From Glandiceps talaboti (lineage: Eukaryota; Hemichordata; Enteropneusta; Spengelidae), in the NCBI RefSeq assembly GCF_964340395.1, contig NC_135565.1:19068709-19132708 (forward strand): a stretch of 64,000 nt of DNA. Direction: 5' to 3'. The translations under genes were made by a program, and so were the position numbers. The notes beneath the pieces are model-generated. The model worked only from the letters and a program-made list of their open reading frames with translations, was not told the DNA's origin and did not search any database. This document shows positions 1 to 9,215 of this stretch, one piece after another (within the stretch, counting starts at the first letter, position 1; every line of letters starts with the position of its first letter).

Positions 1-28
1 CTCACCTTATCATTCACACTTTGCGTGA

Positions 29-114
29 ATGTTGTTGTTCAAATATGATGATGGTAGCAGAGATGATGGTGATGATGATGGTGGTGGTGGTGGTGGTGGT
101 GGTGGTGGTGGTGG

Positions 115-166
<52 letters not shown>

Positions 167-172
167 GATGAA

Positions 173-229
<57 letters not shown>

Positions 230-480
230 GATGAAGATGAAGATGAAGATGATGATGATTATGATGATGATGATGATTTAGTTTTGATTGTCATAGAGTA
301 CACGGACAGTTCTGACTCAAGTAGTGACAGTGAGTCAGATTAAAGTACTGATAATGGCAATACTGAAGGTGAAGGTGATGATGATGACAATGATATCAGG
401 GAACTTTTACAAGTGACCAGATCAGTCAGTATGCACATAATGGAAAGTACGTTTTAGATACTAACTAGATTGTGTATGAT
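29..480 (+). pseudogene. Acidic tail of a transposon-borne protein, expanded by (GAT)n
   Basis: One reading frame gives a long Asp/Gly/Glu run followed by a Ser/Asp/Glu segment (SSDSSSDSESD) and a stop near 343. After the stop the same frame resumes with acidic codons and a short VTRSVS segment before a stop near 459. The order acidic-serine tail, then VT-R-S, recalls the C-terminus of the minus-strand remnant at 6354-6596 (VTLRSGRVAG), which sits inside an element with related ends. I read it as the degraded C-terminal tail of the same kind of protein, with its Asp codons (GAT) expanded by slippage. It is not expected to be expressed. Confidence 0.4.
84..272 (+). repeat. Trinucleotide microsatellite (GGT)n(GAT)n
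   Basis: A run of about eleven GGT units is followed by about 50 GAT units interrupted by GAA. It falls inside the acidic coding remnant. Confidence 0.95.
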
Positions 481-1123
481 TATAAAAGAAAGGTAACTAG
501 CCAGTCTTTTACTGTTTGTCACTTTATATGTACAAATATTGCTTTCTAATACAAAATCAAAACCATTTAATTTGTATGTATACATATACTGGGAATATTG
601 ATTAACGTTCAGTATATGCAACTGTCATGTGGGGAGGGTCATGTTTTACAAAATGGAACAAAGGGGCGGGTCACCTTTTACAAATGGAGAATGGGGGATG
701 GTCATGTTTTACTTAACAGATCATGTGTGATTTCCTCCGCCCCCTGTAAATACTGAAGGCTCCCTTACAAATATTGGCACATATTTGTTGCTCTTCTCAA
801 TAAATTCATAGGGAGAATCTAACATAATTTCATAACGTTTGGCTCTCGTCTATACTTCTCTTTCTGTCATTTATCAACTTTGCTCCGAATTGTTTCATGG
901 GCTCATGACACGATATAACACGATATAAAGACTGCTATATATCAAGCACTTTTGACCTAATTTTGAGTTCTTTGTAAACACCCAGTATGACATACGTCGT
1001 ATATTTAACGAAATAAAGACAGGTATGCAGGAGGGGGCGGTAAACAGAGTGTCGTAAGTGCAAGTGTCAGTTTTAATTTGACAGTGCCTCTCTCATAAAA
1101 GCAGACTAGTGACTCCATCCAAT

Positions 1124-2032
1124 ATGGCTGCGCAATGGCAAGGGTTCGTCGTCGATGGTTTCTTCTTTCCAGAACACCGGTTTGACGTAAACGCCTTCAA
1201 GGAGCGACGCATTGATAATTGGGATATACGAAATGATGATGTTGTCATCGCAACATTCATGAAATCGGGAACACTCTGGATGCATGCTATTTTGAAACAG
1301 ATGTGTGGAGATCTAAACTGGCAACTACCGAGAACCGAACGAGCTGTTCGTCTAGACCAATTCTATGAAAACACAGACGAAGGTGACGACTTTTACACTG
1401 TACACAAGAGAGCTGTTCAAACCACATTAAATGAGATGCCGTCTCCAAGGTTACTGACAACGCATCTACCTCCCCAGCTGTTCAATACCATGTGGACAGG
1501 GGGACAAAAGAAGTGTAAGATAATCTGTGTGACCCGAAATCCGAAGGATGTCTGTGTGTCCTCTTACCACTTTTTGAAGGGCATTCCAAGGTTAGGTATG
1601 GCCCTATCTTGGGACGAATGGGTCGAGGCATTTGCAACCGGTAGAAACCCAAGTGGTCCGTGGCTGGATTTCGTGATGGCATGGCAACAATATGGTCTCG
1701 CAGATGGCGTTCTACACCTAAGTTTCGAAGATATGAAGACAGATTTGAAGCAAGTGTTGGTCAAACTCAGTGAGTTCATGGATCGGCCAAAGTCTGACGA
1801 AGAGTTGGACAGAATTGTAACCAGCTGCAGTTTTAATGCAATGAAAGATACCAAAAATAATGTAATGGCGATTATGACTGACAAGTCTCTTCGCCAGGGC
1901 GGCTTATATTATCGCAAAGGGAAAGTCGGTGATTGGAAAAATCATTTCACAGTTGCACAGAATGAACTATTTGATCGGAAAATAACACGTGAAGCCGAGA
2001 AACGTGGTCTTAAGATGGTATACGAACTATGA
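1124..2032 (+). CDS. Cytosolic sulfotransferase A (SULT family, intronless)
   Basis: A 302-residue cytosolic sulfotransferase, which transfers sulfate from PAPS to hydroxyl or amine groups of small molecules. Motifs in order: 5'-phosphosulfate loop TFMKSGTLW (44-52, Lys47; Met replaces the usual Pro), catalytic His114 in TTHLPP, 3'-phosphate motif RNPKDVCVSSYHF (138-150), and the PAPS loop RKGKVGDWKNHFT (264-276). The dimer motif KNHFTVAQNE is complete. Length is normal for SULTs. The frame extends upstream to a GTG at 1109, but the ATG at 1124 has A at -3 and G at +4 and matches the MATEWPGF start of the paralogues. The whole protein is in one exon, unlike vertebrate SULT genes. It is the first of four related genes; substrate unknown. 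No clear core promoter; an ATAAAA at about 1095 is too close to the ATG to be convincing. Confidence 0.93.
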   Translation: MAAQWQGFVVDGFFFPEHRFDVNAFKERRIDNWDIRNDDVVIATFMKSGTLWMHAILKQMCGDLNWQLPRTERAVRLDQFYENTDEGDDFYTVHKRAVQTTLNEMPSPRLLTTHLPPQLFNTMWTGGQKKCKIICVTRNPKDVCVSSYHFLKGIPRLGMALSWDEWVEAFATGRNPSGPWLDFVMAWQQYGLADGVLHLSFEDMKTDLKQVLVKLSEFMDRPKSDEELDRIVTSCSFNAMKDTKNNVMAIMTDKSLRQGGLYYRKGKVGDWKNHFTVAQNELFDRKITREAEKRGLKMVYEL

Positions 2033-2129
2033 ACTCCACAATCACGACTCATAATATCGGCGATATAAAAAAAAATCTATATCACCCCAACAATAAGAAT
2101 TGTGTAGTTCCGATTATGCTCAATTTTAG

Positions 2130-2670
2130 AATAGGCTTTAGACAAGCTATAGGCAAACTATGATAGACACAAACTAAAACTATTGTCAATATACTACTAT
2201 GGAATCAAGCTATAGGCAAACTAAGATAGACACAAACTAAAATTGACAATGTTGATATATTACCATGGAAATCAAGATATAGGCAAACTAAGATAGACAC
2301 AAACTAAAACTATTGTTGATATACTACTATGGAAATCAAGCTATAGACAAACTAAGATAGACAAAACTAAAACTATTGTTGTAACTACTATGGAAATCAA
2401 GCTATAGGCAAACTAAGATAGACACAAACTAAAATTGACAATGTTGATATATTACTATAGACAAACTAAGAGATAAACTAAAACTATTGTTGTTACTACT
2501 ATGGAAATCAGGCTATAGGCAAACTAAAATAGACACAAAATAAATCTTTGTTGTTGATACACTACTAAGGAAATAAGACTATAGGCAAACTTAGATAGAC
2601 CACAACTAAAACTATTGTTGTTTATATACTGTGGAAATCAAGCTATAGTCAAAATAAGAAAGACCACATT
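2130..2670 (+). repeat. Minisatellite, ~62-67 bp unit, about 9 copies
   Basis: Directly after sulfotransferase A. The phrase CTATAGGCAAACTAAGATAG recurs about every 62-67 bp (near 2148, 2211, 2278, 2341, 2402, 2455, 2513, 2580, 2642), joined by TACTACTATGGAAATCAAG. Units vary by small indels. It would lie in the 3' UTR if the AATAAA at 2727-2732 serves gene A. Confidence 0.9.
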
Positions 2671-2726
2671 ATTAAAACGAAGGCTAGGGAAGTTCCTATA
2701 GTTAAGCATATGTTACTCACGTTTAT

Positions 2727-2732
2727 AATAAA
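2727..2732 (+). terminator. Candidate poly(A) signal AATAAA
   Basis: First AATAAA in a non-repetitive context downstream of sulfotransferase A, about 700 bp after its stop and just past the minisatellite. Assignment to gene A is only positional. Confidence 0.25.
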
Positions 2733-3136
2733 GACACATTGAATACAAAGACTGCATCAGTTATGTAGTATGTCCGAAACACAGCAAAACTATATCTTTT
2801 CAAGCTTTGTTTCCAGACCGAGAACGGTTGGGTCACTAATTATTGTATGGAACACCGTTCTCCCCAAACGGCGAGAATATGAAAGACACATGCACTGCGC
2901 GACACATTCACATGTCTATAAAAGACCCATTTCTATAGTATTTGCTGAAACAGTATGTAAGGAAGCCTTCATCGTCGGGAGCGAGGTCAACAGCCCACAA
3001 CGTTATCCCTTGTACCTTACCCAACTGCTTCCATTTCACACCTGTGAGAGCCACTCCTCTCCTCACACCACAATTAACTATTAGTTCATTACATGGTTGT
3101 CAGCAGCAATTTGATATAGGCCGATATCATTGTACC
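2733..3136. other. Intergenic, nothing recognised
   Basis: Contains a 104-codon open frame from 2770 that shows no domain or compositional sign of coding. No repeat recognised. Confidence 0.5.
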
Positions 3137-3192
3137 TAATCCTAACCCCAGCCCTAGAACCCTTATCCTAACCTTAACCCTAACCCTAACCC
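3137..3192 (-). repeat. Degenerate telomere-like (CCCTAA) repeats
   Basis: CCTAA-type hexamers, best at the end, where three near-perfect CCCTAA units occur. This is the complement of the animal telomere repeat TTAGGG. It is too short to be a telomere and is a probable interstitial remnant. Confidence 0.6.
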
Positions 3193-3239
3193 GAATGACA
3201 GCAATGGGATTTGAAATAGGTGGCAGCGATGGGATGACA

Positions 3240-3402
3240 AAAAACCCCGATATAATGCAATTTTAGGCAACACAATGAGTCAAAGTAAAATGTGACCACC
3301 AGCTAATTTCATTTTCTAAAATATGGCCCTCCCCGAGAGCCGATTTGTAAAAAGTGACCCCCCCCCATTCCCCCAACCCTATTGTAAATACTGAAGACTC
3401 CC
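3240..3402 (+). mobile_element. Solo right end of a TWA-flanked element
   Basis: Ends TAAATACTGAAGACTCCC at 3402 followed by TAA (3403-3405), nearly identical to the terminus at 747-764. C-runs (3359-3375) sit inside it, with sub-repeats resembling GTGACC plus a C-run and TTTACAAA. No matching left end was found upstream, so the element is truncated; the left limit given is approximate. Confidence 0.45.
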
Positions 3403-3421
3403 TAAGGTAGATTTTTCTCGA

Positions 3422-3520
3422 ATACCTAAAGAAGTTTTGGGTCAGCAGTGAAAAACTAGGTGGGGTCGGCTAACCGGAACAAACTGTTTTAGGCCTTATA
3501 CGTACACAACATTTTTTTTC
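3422..3520 (-). repeat. Dispersed repeat copy 1 (GGTTRCCCGACCCC family)
   Basis: Reverse complement reads ATAAGGCCTA ... TTCCGGTTAGCCGACCCC ... CTAGTTTTT ... ACTTCTTTAGGTATTCGA. It matches the plus-strand copy at 58955-59060 along about 100 bp. A fragment (GGTAACCCGACCGACACTAG) is also seen near 8391. Family unknown; non-coding. Confidence 0.6.
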
Positions 3521-3648
3521 TTTTTTTTTATATGTGACCGTGATTTTAAGTTTGTTGTTCAGTAAGTTCTCTTACCAGGGGTTTTGTACGGTTCATTATT
3601 GATACTATGTAGTTTAATATGGAATACAGGCCGTACACAGACCCGTTC

Positions 3649-3866
<218 letters not shown>

Positions 3867-3893
3867 CTCGGTGAATATCAATCTGCTAAGACA

Positions 3894-3943
3894 GTGCTCT
3901 ATACCGCAGTGGCAGAGCACCAGAAGATATGGAACCCTACATT

Positions 3944-4033
<90 letters not shown>

Positions 4034-4057
4034 AAATGCAGGGTTCCATATCTTCTG
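3894..4057. repeat. Palindrome centred on an (AT)n tract
   Basis: CAGAAGATATGGAACCCTAC plus ATTGGATA (3921-3948) is repeated inverted at 4031-4057, with (TA)n between (about 3946-4031). Just left of the arm is a small hairpin with 7-bp perfect arms, GTGCTCT/AGAGCAC (3894-3920). The structure would extrude a cruciform from the AT core. Probably a fold-back element whose centre became a microsatellite. Confidence 0.75.
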
Positions 4058-4065
4058 ATGTAAAG

Positions 4066-4203
4066 TGCTATTTTACCTTCGTTATTTTGCCTCCTTGGTA
4101 CATGTTTACATTTTTTAGCCTGATCGCCTCCTCTACGATCAGGCTAAAAAATGTAAACATGTACCAAGGTCAATTCAGGCAAAATAACGAAGGTAAAATA
4201 GCA
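4066..4203. mobile_element. Fold-back (MITE-like) inverted repeat, 138 bp
   Basis: Arms begin TGCTATTTTACCTTCGTTAT and end with its complement. The inner arm portions (TTGGTACATGTTTACATTTT... and its complement) are near perfect and are separated by a loop of about 9 bp (CCTCCTCTA near 4130). One arm holds a short extra segment near 4172-4182. No coding capacity. Confidence 0.8.
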
Positions 4204-4311
4204 ATGAACGATTAGCCGACATCTACATCGGATTTTAATTAGATTGATTCTATTTTCCTATCACGTGACTGATTCTAGCGAATCATGGCACAGCATTATC
4301 ACTAGGTATAT

Positions 4312-4368
<57 letters not shown>

Positions 4369-4590
4369 CATGCATTTTATCGTATTTTCAATTACACACA
4401 TATGTCGTGTTTGCTTGAGAGCGTTCATTTTTATTTACTTACTTACTTAATTTATTTATTTATTCATTCATTTACTTACTTATCAAGTTCATTCATTCAT
4501 TCTTTCATTCATTCATTCACTCACTCACTCACCCATTCATTCATTCATCCATTTATTTCGTTCGTTCGTTCGTTCGTTTGATTGTTTGTT
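4312..4590. repeat. (AT)n then ATTT/TTCA/TTCG tetranucleotide microsatellites
   Basis: (TA)n at 4315-4365. Then, from 4430 to 4590, mixed TTAC, TTTA, TTCA, CTCA and TTCG tetramers. It lies just 5' of sulfotransferase B. Confidence 0.9.
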
Positions 4591-4717
4591 TGTAACATGG
4601 TTCCTGAACATCCTGTGCCTATCACTTGCCTATACACGAACAGCGCGGCATCACCTTCATAATTACGTAAAAGTTCACAGGTCATGCCATTTACGTCTGT
4701 GCGTAACTTGTCTCAAT

Positions 4718-5642
4718 ATGGCGTCTGGTTCATGTGGTTGGCCAGGGTTCACAGTCGATGGATTCTTCTTTCCTGAAGCACAATATGACATAAACGCTGT
4801 CAAAGGTCGATACATCGATCGTTGGGACATACGAGATGATGACGTCATCATCGCAACGTTCACGAAATCTGGAACGCTTTGGATGCACGCCATCCTGAGA
4901 GAGATGTACGAAGACCTGAATTGGCAAGTACCCGAGACGAAGAAAGCTGTTCGTCTTGATCAATTGTACGAACACACCGACGATAAATCAAATTTGTACA
5001 GTGTTCACAAGAGAGCTGTCCAGACAACACTTCATACGATATCTTCACCAAGGTTATTCACCTGTCATCTCCCTCCTCAGCTTTTCCATACAGCATGGAA
5101 GGATGGAACTACAAGATGTAAAGTCATTTGCGTGACCAGAAACCCGAAAGACGTGTGCGTCTCCTTCTATCACCATGTATGGTCAATGCCCTCTGTGACA
5201 CATATGGATTTAACATGGGATGGGTGGGTCAATGCCTTTGTGGACGGCAAAGTGACGACTGGTCCGTGGCCAGATTTTGTGTTGTCGTGGCAACAGTATG
5301 GTCTAGAAGATAACGTGTTGCACATATGCTATGAAGACATGAAGAAAGATCTGAAGACCGAGTTACGCAAAATCGTGGAGTTTCTAGGTCAACCGAGGTC
5401 AGACGGTGAAATTGAAAGAGTTATAGCCAACACCACTTTTGATGCACTGAAGAATAAAACGGATGACAACTGTAATGGCAGTCAGGGATGAAACAACCTA
5501 TCGTCAAGATGGTAATTACTATCGCAAAGGGAAAACTGGTGCCTGGAAACACAATTTCACAGTCGCACAGAACGAACTCTTCGATTTGAAAATAACAAAA
5601 GAAGCAGAAAAACGAGGTCTTAAGATGGAGTATGTACTATAA
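4718..5642 (+). pseudogene. Cytosolic sulfotransferase B with one frameshift
   Basis: Homologous along its length to sulfotransferases A, C and D. From the ATG at 4718 (AATATGG context) the frame encodes TFTKSGTLW (47-55, Lys50), His117 in TCHLPP and RNPKDVCVSFYHH (141-153), and stays open through Cys252. It then terminates at 5491. The rest of the protein (MAVRDETT... YYRKGKTGAWKHNFTVAQNE, ending at TAA 5640-5642) continues in the next frame from 5475. A single extra base near 5474 explains this. The break falls in a loop that varies in length between paralogues. The PAPS loop reads GAWKH instead of GDWKN. Either a recent pseudogene or an assembly/allelic error. The open frame extends upstream to a TTG at 4586, but that segment has no homology to the paralogues. 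Confidence 0.85.
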
Positions 5643-5673
5643 ACGCTCATGGTTAAGGTATATGGCCCATAGA

Positions 5674-5818
5674 TATACGCTTAGTCTTGCTGCTAGACGT
5701 TCGGGCTTGTGAGTGAGGGCTTGCCCGAGGGTGTTCCATCCTCGATAGCGATGTTCGGGCGTGTGTCGTATTCTATCGGAAGAACATCCGAGGTCTAGCA
5801 GATAGACTAATATACGCT
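5674..5818. repeat. Imperfect inverted repeat (~145 bp, MITE-like)
   Basis: Left arm ATATACGCTTAGTCTTGCTG with CTAGACGTTCGG (5674-5704). The right arm ends CTAGCAGATAGACTAATATA (5795-5814), its imperfect complement. The interior has paired GTTCGGGC/CCGAGG words. It lies shortly after sulfotransferase B. Confidence 0.5.
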
Positions 5819-6049
5819 ATCCTACCTATACAACATTGCAGATGGAAGTATTTAGACTTTAACAAATACAATAGATGGTGTATCGGGAATGTAAAGGCTA
5901 CTACTGTTGCTATATGGCAAACAAATACTACAGCTGACAAATATTATTTATGGAATATAAACCTTATAATAGCTATGATATTCAGGAGTTTAAATTAGAT
6001 ATTATTCCCCAATATTTTTCTTCGTTCAGCCAACGATAATCCAGTGACC
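5819..6049. other. Intergenic, nothing recognised
   Basis: AT-rich unique-looking sequence between sulfotransferase B and the TIR element. Confidence 0.5.
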
Positions 6050-6052
6050 TAA

Positions 6053-7799
6053 GGGAGTGTACAGTTTTAACTTCCAGGGGGGGGGGCCCGGAGGATTTTC
6101 AGGGGGGGCCACCAATTTTTCTCAAGAAAAATTAGGGGGGGCTAAACAAAAATTTCACTATTTGTTAGGGGGGGGGGGCCACAAAAAAACCCCTAAACCT
6201 GAATGTCAGGATGGACAAGTGCCAGATATGTATATAAAATAAAATATAGGCAAAACCCAACACTTGACTGTGCACAATGTCCTACAGAAGTAGCATTTAA
6301 CATGGATTGATGATAAAACAGTGCACAAACCTATTAAATCACAATATTTGTATTCAGTGAAACAAAAATTGACCGGCGACTCTGCCACTTCTCAAGGTAA
6401 CTTTCCCATGAAATTCTGTAGGACTTGTTTCATCACAATCACTGTCTGAGATATCAGCCGTGCTTGAAGTTTCAGAGTTATCAGAAAAACAATCATCACT
6501 GTCTATAACACCTATTATAGCATTTTCACTTTCAGAGTCACTACTATTTGTATCACTGATGTCTGTAGTTGTAGTTTGAAGTTCATTTGCAGTCACTTTT
6601 CTTGACCTAAATTCAGGTGTTCCAAGTATGTGCGTTGATATTATGTCTACTTTTTCTCCTTTTTAATTTTCTATATTTTGGCAATTTATGCTTGTCTAGA
6701 TATTTATCTGGCTCTTTTACGTTCAGTTTTTCTAGAGTTCCACTTATGAATAACTGCAACCAGTCATAGTCATTATAATTCTTGTTTTCTCTTTTCTTCT
6801 GTACCTCTAACCGATGTCTGGATCTAATGTTTTTCATCCTCTCCAAATTTCTCAAATGTTCAATGTAGTTTTTAACACTGTTCACACTGACAATATATTT
6901 CTCAGCAAAACGAGAAATAGCAGCTTCATCATTTAATGTATTCATAACAAGCCATGCATTCATAAAAATATTATTCAACCCTTTGAAGTGATACATGTAC
7001 TGCCCCCCCCCCCTCAGCGCATCAGTTTACTAAAGTCTCTTGAAATATAGTCCAGAAGTGTTTTATATTTTGCGTAGAGATAATATGAATACTATAATAT
7101 AGGAAGGGTCTTAATATGTATTTCAATCTTAAATAACATGTTTTCCATTTGCACTGCAATTAAAAATGTTTCTAAAATGTGTAATTTATGAAGTGTTTAA
7201 ATTAATAATAAATGATTGTGTGACCAACCACTGCAAATTAATCCTAAAATTTGAATATGTTCACATGGAAAAAAGTTTCCTCATGGTGCAATTTTGCACT
7301 ATTTTTTCCAAAACTGTGATAAATAAGTAATATATATATATATATTTACTTGTTCATTTATTTGCTAATTTATTTATGTCAGTGATGGGCTAAAAATCCA
7401 AGAAAAAGTGTAGCCAGACCAGTAGTCTATTCTGTCACCCCTCAGTTGTAAGTAGACATCCTGTCAGCCAATTTAACTTATAATAGTCTTTATTTGTGAT
7501 TTTATGAGTGTCCATGATTCAACAACTTTGTGCACTGGTTCAATTCTGAAGTAAGTATAAATATGGAATAAGTTAATACATGTAGCAACTGCTGGCAAAT
7601 CTATGTGTTGCTGTATCTGTGTTTCATCTGTGCGTATTTTTGTTAGTGGTTTCAGGGGGGGCCATGAAATAAAAACAAGAAGTCTTAGGGGGGGCCAGAT
7701 AATTTATACCAGTTTTTGTAGGGGGGGCCACCAATAAAAATCCCTTGCTTCATTAGAAATCCTCCGGCCTCCCCCTGGAAATTAAAAATGTACACTCCC
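6053..7799 (-). mobile_element. Complete TIR DNA transposon, ~1.75 kb, TAA target duplication
   Basis: Left end GGGAGTGTACAGTTTTAACT... and right end (complement) GGGAGTGTACATTTTTAATT... match over about 45 bp, continuing through a G-run to CCGGAGGATT. TAA flanks both sides (6050-6052, 7800-7802), a TWA duplication as used by PIF/Harbinger elements. Both ends carry sub-repeats AGGGGGGGCCA on the plus strand (three at 7650-7730; three at 6070-6182), so one strand is G-rich at both ends. The interior encodes only the C-terminal part of a protein on the minus strand. It has no visible transposase and is therefore non-autonomous. Confidence 0.8.
6354..6996 (-). pseudogene. C-terminal remnant of a transposon-borne protein (SAP-like motif, acidic tail)
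   Basis: Two adjacent minus-strand frames. The first (6996 to 6613, 127 residues) has a helical segment (ISRFAEKYIVSVNSVKNYIE), a basic stretch (MKNIRSRHRLEVQKKRENKN), then NDYDWLQLF and LNVKEPDKYLDKHKL. The last is a helix-turn-helix spacing reminiscent of a SAP DNA-binding motif. The second (6596 to 6354) is Ser/Asp/Glu-rich and ends KVTLRSGRVAG. A frame change and stop separate them, and the N-terminal part is missing (a C/G run at 7003-7013 marks the upstream limit). I recall similar tails in uncharacterised repeat-borne proteins of marine invertebrates but cannot name the family. Confidence 0.5.
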
Positions 7800-7802
7800 T
7801 AA

Positions 7803-8578
7803 GAGGCCTTTAGCGGCTCATAGCATGTATAGTGACAATCCTTAGATCACGAGTATACACTATAGATACCAAAAGACCCGCTCGAACAAACGAATTGCCA
7901 TCTTTTGAGCATGTTCAATAATCCATTCAAGCAGATGACACAAAGACCAGTCTTAAGGCTAAAGCACGAACACAACAGCCTGTCTCGTAAAGAACAATGC
8001 CTTGCCAGTACCATTACCTTAGTAGTTGTTTCCATAGGGGCGTGTAATATTTCATAGATTGTTGTTTTCCAGGTATACAGACTAAATATAACAACCTTTT
8101 GACTATATATTCCTACCTGTAAGTAGAATATTTCTACTAGTATAGAGATTGATACATTTGTAGCAGCAGGATTCGTACGTTATTTTCCTAAGAAAACGGC
8201 AATTTAAGCAATAATACGTGCCCCTGTGGTTGTTTCTATGTCAAGGACAGTTCTTGAAATAAAAAAACACCCTTTAATTTGTAGCTCAGTGACGACAATC
8301 AGAGCCAGAACTTCTAGGCCTGAGAATATTTAATACAACAATAAAACACATTACGTTTATGGTTAAATAATAAAAAATAATGTGTTTTCGGTAACCCGAC
8401 CGACACTAGTTGTCAAACTTAAACATTAAAAAAATTAAACATGGTAGTGGTGAGAATTTACTTGTATAGATTAGTGGGGAAATTTTCTTGCCAAAGTCAT
8501 ATTGGTCATGACCATTAACTTTATTTGATGAATAAAATTTAATCAATGATCTAAGAGGTATCATAAGTGTTGTGAATT
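7803..8578. other. Intergenic, no gene recognised
   Basis: Mostly unique-looking AT-rich sequence. A short fragment near 8391 (GGTAACCCGACCGACACTAG) resembles the dispersed repeat at 3422-3520 and 58955-59060. Confidence 0.45.
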
Positions 8579-8745
8579 TGATGTGTATCTCAGTCTGTAC
8601 CATACTTCATAGTAAATGTTGTGATGTGTATCTCAGTCTGTACCATACTTCATAGTAAATGTTGTGATGTGTATCTCAGTCTGTACCATACTTCATAGTA
8701 AATGTTGTGATGTGTATCTCAGTCTGTACCATACTTCATACTTGT
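8579..8745 (+). repeat. Minisatellite, 43 bp unit x 4
   Basis: GTGTATCTCAGTCTGTACCA recurs exactly every 43 bp (8583, 8626, 8669, 8712). The units are virtually identical, so the expansion is recent. Confidence 0.95.
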
Positions 8746-9044
8746 CATAATCATTCACACTTTGCTTTTGAGTTATTTTTTGTAAATACAGACTCAAATC
8801 ATCAATGAATATCTTTGATTTTAAAACTTGAAGAGTGACCTTAGATAGGTTAGTGTCTAGTTATCAAGCAAGTGTTTTTGACATAAAAACAAGCACTACG
8901 GTACATACGAGTAAGGCATTGGCTTTAGATAGACTGGTTTGTTTGCCTTAGGAATGTTTTTTGTGGTTTGCAATACTGATCAGCAAGTGTGCACAAAAGT
9001 TGTTCTTTCGTCCATGAAAGCAAGGACATTTGAGAGAGTCTTTT

Positions 9045-9215
9045 AGCATATGTGATGCATTGTGTTGGCTATTCTTCCATATAACCATACACCCCAATGG
9101 TTTTACAAAATCATGTGTGGTGTATTGTGTTTGTTATACCCCAAATGTTTACAAGGTCATATGTGATATATTGTGTTGGTTATACCCCAATGGTTTACAA
9201 GGTCATGGAAGAAAC
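9045..9215 (+). repeat. Imperfect tandem repeat, 3 units
   Basis: TGTGATGYATTGTGTTGGYTAT ... CCCCAATGGTTTTACAA recurs three times with uneven spacing (47-64 bp). Confidence 0.6.

Larger units (their letters stand above)
1..764 (+). mobile_element. Right part of a TWA-flanked DNA transposon (left end outside window)
   Basis: The right terminus reads ...TAAATACTGAAGGCTCCC and ends at 764, followed by TTA (765-767), a TWA target site. The same terminus occurs at 3402, and a related one bounds the complete element at 6053-7799. Inside the end lie G-rich sub-repeats of the type GGGGGRTGGTCATGTTTTAC (about 630-715). The left portion (1-460) carries an acidic, serine-rich coding remnant. TIRs beginning GGG/GGC with TWA duplications suggest a PIF/Harbinger-like superfamily; no transposase is visible, so this is an inference. 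The left boundary lies before base 1. Confidence 0.55.

Noticed and set aside
2770-3084. 104-codon plus-strand frame
   Set aside because: No domain, no repeat of composition, no splice context; it runs toward telomere-like repeats.
764-3402. The two TAAATACTGAAGRCTCCC ends as the two ends of one transposon carrying sulfotransferase A
   Set aside because: Both ends point the same way (both right termini), so they cannot be the inverted ends of one element.
4586-4717. 44-codon N-terminal extension of sulfotransferase B
   Set aside because: Begins at TTG, has no match in the paralogues, and the ATG at 4718 has a good context.
6057-6242. Gly-rich plus-strand frame
   Set aside because: Produced by G-run sub-repeats in the transposon end.
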